The notes under the pieces are model-generated. The model worked only from the letters and a program-made list of their open reading frames with translations, was not told where the DNA came from and did no database searches. Of a stretch of 36,856 bases of DNA, positions 10,454-19,358 are shown piece after piece. The stretch is from Nemertoderma westbladi. Lineage: Eukaryota > Xenacoelomorpha > Nemertodermatida > Nemertodermatidae. The stretch covers positions 1-36,856 of the forward strand of contig JAUCBJ010002193.1 in the NCBI GenBank assembly GCA_032718475.1. Reading direction: 5' to 3'. A program made the translations under genes and the position numbers. Position 1 is the first letter of the stretch; each line of letters opens with the position of its first letter.

Positions 10454-11030
10454 CTGAATAATAAATATTACGCTACCCGTACAGAATACTCAAACAAAAT
10501 ACAAACCAAACGCTGGCAGACTACCACCAAGCCTAAATAAACTACAGTATGTGTAGATTCCAAAATGGTTAGTTAGTATGCGTTCTAACACGGTAGTACG
10601 ACTTATTCTTTAAGAGGGGATTGACCTTACAGCTATGGCTGCCCCAACTTACTAACTGGCACTCTATCGGACAAACTCTACACACGCAGCAATCTATTCA
10701 GACCTAATAATAGCTAGACAACAATCCAGCCTACAAAATATCTGAGTAATAACTATTACGGTACCTGAACAGACCACACAAACAAACACAGGCCAAAACG
10801 TTGGCAGAATACTGTCAAGCCTAAATAAACTACAGTATGTGCAGATTCCAAAATGGTTAGTTAGTATGCGTTCTAACACGGTAGTACGACTTATTCTTTA
10901 AGAGGGGATTGACCTTACAGCTATGGCTGCCCCAACTTACTAACTGGCACTCTATCGGACAAACTCTACACACGCCGTAATCTCTCCAAACCCAACAACA
11001 ATCTAACAACAGTCCGGCCCACAATTATCT
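10454..11030. repeat. Direct tandem duplication, unit ~288 bp
   Basis: Bases from gcctaaataaactacag (10531) recur at 10819, an offset of 288. A block of about 150 bp is almost identical between copies (one difference noticed in the core, gtgtagatt against gtgcagatt). The outer parts are diverged but alignable. The identical core includes ttctttaagaggggattg and ctgccccaacttac. No coding content. Unequal conservation suggests partial gene conversion or a functional core. Confidence 0.85.
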
Positions 11031-11202
11031 GAACAATCTGAGCAGACTTACACGTCTTCAGCTCAATATTAACTTACATGTAAATAAAACCGACAGAAAT
11101 AAGTAAAATCTCAATAAAAAAACCAGGGCTGCAGTCCCTGATTAAATACTAAGACCTACCGGTATACAACAATCAAAATCGAATAATACTAATGTACTTA
11201 TA

Positions 11203-11310
11203 CTGGAAGTACCGGTTAGGACAGTTGGGCCTACGGACCTACAGAAGTACCGGTTCTGGCAGTTGGACCTACTGACCTACAGAAGTACCGGTTCAGGTTT
11301 ACCGGTCGAC
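11203..11310. repeat. Tandem repeat with ACCGGT-bearing unit, about 40 bp
   Basis: Two to three copies of a unit that begins agtaccggtt, continues with cagttggacctac and ends gacctacaga. The third copy decays into a cluster of ACCGGT words (accggtcgaccggtac). Non-coding. Confidence 0.7.
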
Positions 11311-12405
11311 CGGTACTTTCAACTTTATTGCTTACTGCAATAAAGACAATAACTGTTATTGTACGCGCTTTTGAAGACCTTTAGCAGTTTAACCTGCCAA
11401 AATTTATATGTCTTTTGGTTTACAAATAGACTTTAGAAGTTGACAAATATTTAATACCAATAAACACAACATTAGCAGAAGCCAGCCTAGTGCGCGTCCA
11501 TTCACCCGCTGGATATACCCGGGAGACTGGATTCTGAGGGCTTAGATTATTATTGCAGTGTAAGCCTACTGTATTATTCGATTGATCGTTAATAAATAAT
11601 TTCTGACTAATATTATTCACTTTCGGGAAATATTAACAGTTCCTTTTGGACGTGGCGCTCTATCTAGGTAAACAGAGATATGACTTATACTAATCACAAC
11701 GGTAAGTCGGTAAGGCTTATGATTCACGTATGAGGCGCATTCTTTAGGAAATGCTTAGTTATCAGTCACAATCAGGCACACTACCGGTAACACACAATAC
11801 TGCTCACTAATTTGCCGACCGTCAATGAATTTTATCATATATAAAGAGAACAGCAACGGACTCATGTAGTGCTTATCAAATAGCATTAAATTCACTACAA
11901 ACCACAACAATATAAGTCGCAATCGCTATATATAACCCGTCTCTCTAACCTGTAGTGTATCAAGAAAATTGGGAAATTTGGGTTCTTTATAAATGTTCTC
12001 CAAATAATAATATTCAACCAAAACACAACAGTAAATAGCATTAAGACGGTAGGTTAAGATGGTAACACTGTTTGACTGGACCGATAACAGTTATACGCTC
12101 TATAATCTTAAGCCTACTAATGTTTCTTCTAAAGTCTGAAACGAATTGACTCTAGAGCCGGTGTTCCTGGCCTAGATAGAAGGAACACAACAGTATCACA
12201 AAAACAGTAAGACTGAACACTCCTAGTATCATCGGCCGAATATCTCCACATCGACAGAAAAAATCGCTCTGATTGGCTTAAGCTAAACAAAGAACCATGT
12301 GTCCAATGGCCGTTTCCATGTCAGCAACCAGCTGTTAGATGTCGCAATCTGAATCATCAAGGCTAAGCTGTGTAAGGGTATTTGGTGCATTGCGGGTTTT
12401 TTGCC
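11311..12405. other. Non-coding interval
   Basis: No credible coding region. The longest open frames are under 70 codons and show no family resemblance. Base composition is AT-rich with a few GC-richer patches (11480-11540, 12230-12380). Confidence 0.4.
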
Positions 12406-12654
12406 TTACCATGTCCTCCAAAGCACGTATATAGAAGAATGACTTTTATGTCCGTTAAAACACCTATAACGGTACCTTGCGGGCGAGGGGGACATATATA
12501 TAGTTAGAGAGCCTTTTAGAGTATTCCAGCGCCTGGGGGGAAACTGGATTGCGAAGCAAAAGGGCCAGTTATATCCCACAGAAGCTTTTACAAAGTGTTT
12601 ACTGTGGAAGATCACCCATGGCAGTGAACAGGCATTCCTTGGCTTAACGAGCAT
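12406..12654 (-). pseudogene. Dispersed repeat fragment, also present at 34.5 kb
   Basis: A minus-strand frame reads KPRNACSLPWVIFHSKHF. On the plus strand at 34485-34742 a related frame reads NPRNAGSPPWVIFHSKPF. The DNA similarity covers about 45-50 bp (ccaaggaatgcc through ggtgatcttccacagtaaa). Two copies in opposite orientations 22 kb apart point to a mobile element, but I do not recognise the family. Downstream residues differ, so one or both are frameshifted or truncated. Confidence 0.5.
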
Positions 12655-12660
12655 AAAAGA

Positions 12661-13340
12661 TTCTCCTTCTCCATTAATTAGTAGTTTTGTGCCAAACGCA
12701 TTTTATATCCCGACCTTCACCCAACAGTTAAACATTACTAGTGTAGATTATGAGGTAGATTTTCTTCACTTTATTAGACAGAGCCTCTAATGTAAATCTG
12801 GATTAGCGAAATGCAAATTTCAATTCAATTAACCTATAAAAAAAATCCAACTATCCCAACTCTCCTATATATTCTGTCCAAAGGGCACTTATCCATCCAA
12901 GGCCCCAGAGGGGAGATAGAAAATAGAAAGACTGGTTTAGTATTATTGTCACATCGTCTTTAATCCGGTATGGTAAACTATACAAATATACACAAATATA
13001 ATAGCCAATTGCTTGTATACTTCATCAAACAGTCCATCAAATGCCCCTTATCTATATCTCTATCTATATCTTTATATGTATCTCAGCCAACTTACCTTCT
13101 TCCAATAATTTGATCTTTTGATGCCCATTATAAACATAAATCAATAACCAAAACATAGGAATATAATGATTTTTCACTGGTGAGTCTATCAAAGATGCAT
13201 TTGTTCTGATCAAAATTAGTTGATAGGATGTTTATGTTTATGCAGCACGAGCACAATGCAAGATTCCATAGAACACTGGAATCATGTGTCCAGACTCTAT
13301 AATCTTCCAATGAATTTTGACTCAATAATGTACAAGCTTC
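12661..13340. other. AT-rich non-coding interval
   Basis: Only short open frames are present. A small tetranucleotide-like run (ctatatctctatctatatc) lies near 13055-13080. No gene is supported. Confidence 0.4.
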
Positions 13341-13350
13341 TCCTCATGCC

Positions 13351-13718
13351 CCCCCCCCCCCCCCCCCCCCCATTAGTGTTTTATGAGTGTAAATTCGTGG
13401 TTGAGTTTCACTCGTTTCCTTAGAAAAATGGCAATTTGCTGCTTTCAATTTGGTGGAAATGTCGCATAGTAAGGGTTAGGTAGTTCCACTTGTCAAGTTA
13501 CCCTACATCGGGTTCAAGTTCTTAAACCTCCTTAGTCAAAAATTAATAGCATTTAATAATTTTGTGCATGATAAATTTAGAATGTATCATGCACAAGGTC
13601 AGGCAATGCCATCTTTTCGAATGGTAATCACGATGGCACCATCATGGTCCATGTCGAAAAATGTGGGAGATTTTGCTGCCACTACTGGGGCGGGGGGGGG
13701 GGGGGGGGGGGGGGGGAG
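13351..13718. repeat. Poly-C run and poly-G run facing each other across ~320 bp
   Basis: An uninterrupted run of more than 20 C begins near 13350, and a run of about 27 G (after a short ggggc lead) lies near 13690-13718. They are complementary and could form a long G:C stem, an i-motif or a quadruplex. The sequence between is not repetitive apart from a hairpin at 13561-13593. The same C-run then G-run arrangement occurs at 33.89-34.0 kb. Confidence 0.85.
13561..13593. other. Hairpin with 11-bp perfect stem
   Basis: tgtgcatgata is followed 11 bases later by its exact reverse complement tatcatgcaca. The hairpin sits between the poly-C and poly-G runs. No terminator or RNA family is claimed. 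Confidence 0.7.
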
Positions 13719-13869
13719 TTTTAGACCATTTAGGACTCACTACAGTAATTATGATCCTCATTACGATCCTCGTACACCTTTAGAGCGGTATATCATATAG
13801 CTGTAGGAAATAACACACTGCGTTTGAGAGCGATGTCAGTGGGAACTGATAACATCTTGAGTTAAACTT

Positions 13870-14085
13870 CATAGACTATGACTCACTGAGGCATAGTCTA
13901 TGCCTCAGTGAGCCATAGTCTATGTCTCATTGCCTCAGTGAGGCATAGTCTATGCCTCAGTGAGGCATAGTCTATGCCTCAGTGCCTCAGTGAGGCATAG
14001 TCTATGCCTCAGTGAGTCATAGTCTATGCCTCAGTGAGGCATATTCTATACCTCAGTGACTCAGTGAGGCATAGTCTGTGTCAGG
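13870..14085. repeat. Palindromic minisatellite (gcatagtctatgc / gcctcagtgaggc)
   Basis: Short inverted-repeat words alternate: a 13-bp palindrome-like gcatagtctatgc and gcctcagtgaggc, about eight times in all with small deletions. Each unit can fold on itself and the array is nearly its own reverse complement. The words resemble the tgcctcacta unit of the array at the left edge of the window. Confidence 0.85.
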
Positions 14086-14140
14086 TCTTAAATGAGAGTC
14101 TTACAAATCCGAACGTCAGCGAACAAATTCGAAGGTTACT

Positions 14141-14213
14141 GTTCCACCTTGGTGTAGTGGTTGCGTTGAATTCACATCTCCCGTATGTCATTGGTTCGAT
14201 CCCTGCATGAACC
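14141..14213 (+). mobile_element. tRNA-derived SINE head (pol III A and B boxes)
   Basis: The stretch has a box-A-like tggtgtagtggttg (14150-14163) and a perfect box B ggttcgatccc (14193-14203) with tRNA-like spacing. The 3' end gcatgaacc partly pairs with the 5' end gttccac. The acceptor and D arms are imperfect and the anticodon region is not clearly tRNA-like, so I call it the head of a SINE and not a working tRNA gene. The body may continue rightward into the repeat block that starts near 14320. Confidence 0.7.
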
Positions 14214-14319
14214 AGGGCAGTTTTCGTTTGGTCAGCAATAGGCCCAACGTTTCAAAATGCAGTATTATTGCCTAGTAACCAATTCATGGCTACCATATGG
14301 TTTTCACTTTGAGACATTT

Positions 14320-14735
14320 CGCCCTCTAGCGGCAGACTGGGAACTTCAGAATACTCTGTGACTCTGCAAAATATATTGCCCATATTGTAATAGATATCGA
14401 TTGGGGGGTCAAAATTAAGTAATAATATATCTAAATAAGTCTCAAACATCTTGTCTCATGGCTCGCCCCTTAGAACTCTTAAGCAATATAACTTCATAGT
14501 TTTGCGGATTGTAAATAACAAAGCTAGATAAGATGTTAATTTTCAAATAATACGCCCTCTAGCGGCAGACAGGGGAACTTCAGACTACTCAATGACTCCG
14601 CAAAAGATATGGCCTATGCCGTAGTAGGTGCCTACCGAGTTTAAACCTATTCGGAATGAAAATAACAAAGTTAGAGAAGATGTTAATTTTCAGATAATAC
14701 GCCCTCTAGCGGCAGACTATGGAACTGCAGACGGC
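14320..14735. repeat. Tandem repeat with CTCF-like core, three copies
   Basis: The 16-mer cgccctctagcggcag begins units at 14320, 14553 and 14700. Shared unit sequence continues with gggaacttcaga, gactc-gcaaaa and, before the next core, agatgttaattttca. Units are 233 and 147 bp, then a partial one. The reverse complement of the 16-mer (ctgccgctagagggcg) fits the published CTCF core consensus CCASYAGRKGGCRS closely. Binding is not shown. Confidence 0.75.
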
Positions 14736-14900
14736 TGGATATAGGTAAGAGTAATTAGTAATCAGAGGTGTCACGAGAGGGGGGCGGGGCGCTTGGATAC
14801 AACTATTATTAAGAAGCTGTTGCTTGGTTAAAGCTTTTTTGGGGTCAAAGGTCAATGATAAAGCTGTCTGGATATAGATAAGAGTAATTAGTTACCAGTA
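14733..14900. repeat. Short direct repeat pair
   Basis: A ~33-bp segment beginning ctggatatag and containing taagagtaattagt occurs at about 14733-14765 and again at about 14869-14900, flanking a GC-rich patch (gaggggggcggggcgc). It may be the edges of a small insertion. Confidence 0.55.
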
Positions 14901-15206
14901 AGGGAGCTGTATACCCTATGGCTAAGTATAACGAGATGAAAGTCAATGAGGTCATTTAGAAACCAATATATAAAACTAATTATTGGTAAATCTAAAATTA
15001 AATACAAATAATTAAAGTAAAATTAAATACAATCCTCAATTATCATTTTATTAGTCATTTCTAGAATATATAATTTTAATAATTTTTTTAATAATTCAAA
15101 TAATCATAATATAATTTCCAAAACAAAACAAAACACAATTTACAAATAGAAAACCCACCACCACACAAAATTAATATGTAAAATATATCAACTCAGAACT
15201 GGTCTG
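14901..15206. other. AT-rich spacer
   Basis: No gene. It is A/T-rich with short runs of aaaattaaatacaa, a word that returns at 17175-17215 on the other side of the minus-strand retroelement. Confidence 0.4.
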
Positions 15207-15246
15207 CTAGCCCCACGCCACGCAGACCGGCCCCATCTCCGAACCC

Positions 15247-16200
15247 CTATCCCCACCACGAACGTCGCCCACCCCGGAGGCAGAGGGAGCTGGACCGGAG
15301 GAGTGCGAACTGCAGTCGCCGTCGAACACCCCCGAGCACGCACACGAGGCCCCTCTCTCGCATACCATCTCGCCTCGCCACGAGTGTCTCGGCGATATGG
15401 CCGATAAGGATCTGGGCCTCGGTGCTCCAGACACCATCGGTGGTGCCGACCAGAGGGGTGAAGGACATCCTCCGGTCTTCACAGACGGTCTGGTAGTGCA
15501 GCTTCTTGAGCCGACACCGCTGCTCCAGGATGGACTCGGTCAAGCGGTTGGCCTGGGCGTAAGAGGTGGCGTCAGCGTTTACTACCGCGAAATCGAACGA
15601 CGCCACTCTCTGGTTTGCCCAGACCCCCCGAGCGACCAAGTCCGCCCACACTCCCCCTACCTCCCGACCCTCTCTGTCGAGGTAACCCCGGGATAGGGTC
15701 ACCTCACGTTCTACACTGGACGTCCCAAACGCCGATGCCAGCAGGTCCCCAAAAACGTCACGCACCTCGTCATGACGTTTCACAATGAGGCCGCCGGACT
15801 TGCAGCTGAGTGCATGGGAGGTTGAGAACGGCCCCCCACAGCCCTCGCACTTGGACGGGAGTCCTGACGGGACGAGACCATACCGGAGGTTCAGGCTGTC
15901 CCGGTACTCCTCCGCACTGAGGTTCGTAGCGTCCAGGATGCTTGGCTAGGCTGTCAGCCAGCCGCCGGTTTTGTTTACGACCACCCGCGTCGCGGTTCGT
16001 CAGCGGTCCGCCAGTAGCGCTCCCAAGGCCGCCTCCCGCTTCTCTTTATAGGCCGCGTCCTGGGAGATGCGGCTAGCCGCAAGGACACTTCGCAGTTTAG
16101 GGTTGTGGTCGGCCACGTGGAGGGGTTGCGTTTCCTGGATCGCGCTGGTAACCACCTCGTTACCTTCCAAGGATGCTGAGTGCGCCGGGGTCTGCCGCAT
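15247..16200 (-). pseudogene. CCHC motif plus RHDE / PD-D-like C-terminal domain
   Basis: A linker frame at 16200-16000 (QPLHVADHNPKLRSVLAASR) is followed by a frame with CEGCGGPFSTSHALSCK: C-x2-C-x7-H-x3-C, at 15802-15850. Immediately after come IVKRHDEVRDVFGDLL and then WADLVARGVWANQRVASFDFAVVNADATSY, in which the Asp/Phe-Asp positions fit a restriction-endonuclease-like core. The frame ends with FTPLVGTTDGVWSTEAQIL and ALLRSSSLCLRGGRR. In LINEs with such a domain it cuts the target. That role here is inferred from order and motifs only. Confidence 0.75.
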
Positions 16201-16209
16201 CGTGGGGTC

Positions 16210-16790
16210 TCACAGTCCGGGTCCGGGTCCATGGCGGGCTGGGAGTAGGGTGAGATCCTCGTCGGCCGGCTGCAGCCGAGAACACCCAAATAGGGAGGGG
16301 ATGATTTTTTGCAGCAAAGCGGTACGGATTGGGGTGATCTCCTTGGAGTCGGAGGGAACAACCCGCAGCTGGTAATCCCATTCCGCCTGCACACAGCGGG
16401 ACAAAGCTGTGTGGGCGGACTGTGGGTACTCTGTTGCCACCTCCCCGAGTTTACCGATATTGGTATCCCAGCCGTCGACTTTGTGAGCGACAAACTCCTT
16501 CCGACCGGCGTCATCCCCGATATAGCCCCCGAGGAAGCGATGCCCAGCGCAAATCCGGATTCCACTCGGACCAAACATTGCCTTGGCCTCGGCTTCAAAC
16601 CCCGATTTTACCACGAGATAACTCTTGGTCAGTTCGGGGTTGTATCCGATTCTGGAGCCCAGGCGGAGGAGCTCCATCCACCACTCCCAGATACCTGACA
16701 GCAGCCCTGCTGATGATGCATCATCCGCATACCAACATTGGCGTTGCGATCTGCAGGTGGACTGGCTGATTGGTTCATTATCGGTTCTGG
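16210..16790 (-). pseudogene. RT palm and thumb fragment (YADD box)
   Basis: The catalytic box CWYADDASSAG is encoded near 16715-16735. Downstream are a thumb-like segment (GYNPELTKSYLVVKSGFEAEA), then HRFLGGYIGD, HKVDGWDTNIGKLGEVA and CVQAEWDYQLRVVP. This matches the YADD-containing RT found widely in invertebrate genomes, where the same order of motifs leads into a zinc motif. The two catalytic Asp are retained, but the fingers and first catalytic Asp are not present upstream, so it cannot be active. Confidence 0.8.
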
Positions 16791-16844
16791 TGGGTAGCGA
16801 TGAACCCGCAATTGTGCCGGTGGGCGTTGCTTGTTGAAAGTCTC

Positions 16845-17172
16845 TGGGTAGTTGGGCGTTGGTGTGCCCTGTTTGGGCGTTGAAGGGCCCTGGCAGTCCC
16901 TGTTGGGCGTTGAAGGGCCCTGGCAAGTCCCGGTTGCGCGTTGAAGGGCCCTGACAGACCCGGTTGGGTGTCGGTGGGCCCTGGTGGCCCATGTTGTGCG
17001 TTGAAGGGCACTGGCAGTCCTGGTTGGGCTTTGAGGGGCCCTGGCAGTCCCGGTTGGGAGTTGGAGGGCCCTGGCGGTCCCGGTTGGGCTTTGAAGGGCC
17101 CTGGCAGACCCGGTTGGGCGTTGAAGGGCCCTGGCAGACCCGGTTGGGTGTCGGTGGGTCCTGACGGCCCCG
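16845..17172. repeat. GC-rich 30-bp minisatellite inside the retroelement
   Basis: About ten units of ~30 bp carrying gggccctggcag, cccggttggg and cgttgaa or tcggt variants. Thirty is a multiple of 3, so the minus strand encodes a Pro/Asn/Arg-rich decapeptide repeat continuous with the RT frame. It occupies the place where the RT fingers should be. Confidence 0.9.
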
Positions 17173-17277
17173 GTTAAATACAATTAAATAAATTAAAATT
17201 AAAATTAAATACAAATAAATAAGTATTAATAAATAAAAGAGCTGCGGTGTCACTTATGACACCCTCTTGGGCCTCTA

Positions 17278-17536
17278 GGTGACACTTGGACCCAACTGAT
17301 GACCCATTGTGTGTCAGGGCGCTAATCAGTCTGATTAATTAGGATAATCAATTAAACCCTAATTAGGAGTCATAGGACACCTCTTGGGGTTTAATTGTAC
17401 TAATTAATTGATGACACCTATCAATTAGGGTCTAATTAGCCTAATAAGGAGGTGTCACCCAGACAGCCTGACGCTAATGACACCCATTGACACCCATAGG
17501 GTGATAATTGGGTGTCAGTTGGGTCCAAGTGTCACC
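17278..17536. mobile_element. MITE-like element with 22-bp perfect terminal inverted repeats
   Basis: Bases 17278-17299 (beginning ggtgacacttggaccc) are the exact reverse complement of 17515-17536 (ending ggtccaagtgtcacc). The 259-bp element has no coding capacity, and its interior is rich in tgacacc/ggtgtca and taattaggg words in both orientations. No clear target duplication was seen. Confidence 0.8.
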
Positions 17537-17689
17537 GAGCCGGCCACGACCCTACTACTTGTGGGGTAACTTTTGTTATAGTTGGTTCGATGTGTATGGG
17601 GGAAAATAGGATTTGGTTGGATAAATGGGGTCTTATGGTTGGTGTGGAATAGGTTTGGAGTTAGTGAGGAGCAGGGCTTAGAGGGGCAG
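17537..17689. other. Short GT-rich spacer
   Basis: No coding signal. It joins the MITE-like element to the truncated RTE copy. Confidence 0.4.
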
Positions 17690-17907
17690 GTGCATAATCT
17701 TGTACTTTGGCAGCCTCATGGAGTGAATAAGCATGGTGGACAGCCCATGACTTTCTTGAGACGCATCTTAAAGGACACTGGCCTTAAAGATGCGGATGAT
17801 CTAGCAAATGTCATGGGTGATAGGTAGTTGTGGCGGTGCAATTTTGTTGACAAGCCGGCACAGCATTCTTAAAAATGCAGCTGCAATGCAGCATGCCGAT
17901 CCTAGTA
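17690..17907 (+). mobile_element. Second, severely 5'-truncated RTE-like LINE copy
   Basis: About 215 bp match 7575-7794 with a single difference noticed: gggagttg at the first copy is ggtagttg here, turning a Glu codon into a TAG stop (near 17822). It ends in two tag triplets after gatcc. Only the RT C-terminus (VHNLVLWQPHGVNKHGGQP) and 3' end are present. The near identity dates both copies as recent. Confidence 0.9.
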
Positions 17908-18092
17908 GTAAGGCTTATGTGGAGGAGTTGTTGGGTGTTGGTCATAGTTGTTATAAATTAATTATTAAATTTAATTTTGTAAATTTTCAATGATTTTAGC
18001 TTGTAGATAAAAATGTTAAGTTTTTGTCGTTTTGAAAATCAAACTTTTCGAATAATCTAAAATCATTACAAAGGTGTAAATTATTATCGCAG

Positions 18093-18206
18093 ATGGTTGA
18101 TCTACGACCTTGACTATACTGGTTCCTATGTAATCAAAGATCCAGGAGATTATGGTGATATAACAGATCTGTTTAGCAACGGGAATGGCGACAATATGAT
18201 TTCGAG
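18093..18206 (+). CDS. Beta/gamma-crystallin gene, exon A (motif ending in split D-N-x-x-S-S)
   Basis: This is a 114-bp exon bounded by an acceptor (ttattatcgcag) and a donor (ttcgag|gtaatt). It begins with the third base of a codon and ends with two bases of a codon (phase 2 on both sides). It encodes WLIYDLDYTG, then a Lys-Asp-Pro-Gly-Asp-Tyr turn, and GNGDNMIS. This matches the second Greek-key motif of a beta/gamma-crystallin domain: aromatic core, Gly after Y-x, PGxY, and the calcium site N/D-N/D-x-x-S/T-S. The last Ser of that site is completed by the first base of the exon at 31774 (AG+C). The first motif must lie in an exon to the left that I could not find. No other frame here is open. 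A pseudogene is possible but no defect is visible. Confidence 0.78.
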
Positions 18207-18723
18207 GTAATTTGATTTGATAGTGTACTGCATGGATAGTACTTAAGTCATATCTGCACCTATCTGAACCCAATCTGAACCCAATCGGGACCCAATCTCG
18301 AGAATTTTACCAAATCTGAACCCAATCTGAATCAGAAATAGAAAGAGGGGTGAAAATTATTAATTTTTGCATTAACAATTTTGAAATTTGAAGAAATTTT
18401 ACAAATCTTTTTCCATATTTAAATTTGTGGGCAGCCGCAGCACTACTGCTGTATTAGGGACTGCAGTTACTACTGTGTTGCACTGCTGGGCAGTCATTAA
18501 CGTTATAGCTCACATCTACCGGTAGGCGGTATCCCAACTGACAACTACAGAACTACGGCTGTAGGGTTCTCGTAGCAGTTCAGTTTTGGTCTAACGTTGG
18601 GTAGGTTACTAGTGCCTGGTACCGACCCCTAGGCTGCATTTCGCCAGCTGTCTCTACATACTGGCATATGGCAGAATGGGCTAGTACGAGGCGGTAGTAA
18701 CCTATCCAACATTAGACCGAAAC

Positions 18724-19302
18724 TGTTAGCGGATTCAATTCCGCTAACCACCCCATAAAGTAGGGAGACGGCGCCTTTAAGCAATATTTGGAAGCACGAG
18801 GTTGATTACCAATCAACCTCGTACCACCCCTAATAAACGGGGGCAACAAACCACCAAAGGGCCGTATACAATGGAGGTCAGAGGTTGAGCCTCCGGGGAG
18901 AAGGAAAGTAACAGCAGCAGGGGAGGAAACACTCCCGCAGAGGTGAAGGCGAGAAGTAGGTTATCAACCAATGGGGGGACAGGAAAGGCATCAGCTAAGT
19001 AATAAGGCCAACATAGTGTATATTACCGGTTGGTGTTTTCATTTATTCAGATAGTTTACTCAGTTGTTAGTCAGCTAGCTAGGGCAGTACGGTAACACTT
19101 TACTACCGTTACCGCCGCCATCAACCATATCATAATATTCTGTTATCTCAACTGTGCTGTCTGTTATCTCAACGAAAACTATATTTCATATATCTACCCA
19201 TCATATATTACTGAACAGCAACAAACTCTTTTCCTATTTTCACTCACGGTGGGGACGCGTACATAAACCACATACCGGTCGGGATCCTCTGATCCCGTCA
19301 CA
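18724..19302 (+). repeat. 5' LTR of BEL/Pao element 2
   Basis: Starts TGTTAG and ends CA. It contains a short inverted repeat at its start (ttagcggatt / aattccgctaa) and a second, longer one (acgaggttgattac / aatcaacctcgt). It is slightly longer than the 3' LTR because of an indel near 18775-18795. Confidence 0.92.
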
Positions 19303-19358
19303 GTAGTAAAGTTACCGGCTACCTAAAACTGTGACTGTCAGCCACCAAAACGATTAAG

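Larger units (their letters stand above)
15207..17175 (-). mobile_element. Decayed non-LTR retroelement with RT, CCHC motif and RHDE (restriction-endonuclease-like) C-terminus
   Basis: The GC-rich block is sharply bounded by AT-rich DNA. Minus-strand frames run in order: RT palm/thumb (about 16790-16210), a linker (16200-16000), a zinc motif and a C-terminal domain (15850-15247). Frames change between blocks, so it is a pseudogene. The RT region upstream of the YADD box is replaced by a 30-bp minisatellite. The order RT, CCHC, RH(N/D)E and PD-D-like domain resembles LINEs of the restriction-like-endonuclease type. Exact clade is not assigned. Another copy is at 34.9-36.5 kb and a fragment at 9.06-9.36 kb. 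Confidence 0.75.

Noticed and set aside
13220-13423. Possible first crystallin motif (NFDSIMYKLLL resembles F-N-D-I-V-S-S-I)
   Set aside because: The fold signature aromatic-x4-aromatic-x-G is absent, there is no clear splice pair in phase, and the frame runs into the poly-C tract.
13564-13800. Gly-rich frame on + and a similar one at 33838-34026
   Set aside because: They depend on the poly-G and poly-C runs; no homology and no start context.
14141-14213. Functional tRNA gene
   Set aside because: Boxes A and B are good, but the acceptor stem does not pair fully and the anticodon arm is irregular.
15397-15696. 99-codon frame on + within the retroelement, and similar frames at 16067-16837
   Set aside because: They are opposite-strand shadows of the minus-strand RT and C-terminal domain, favoured by high GC content.
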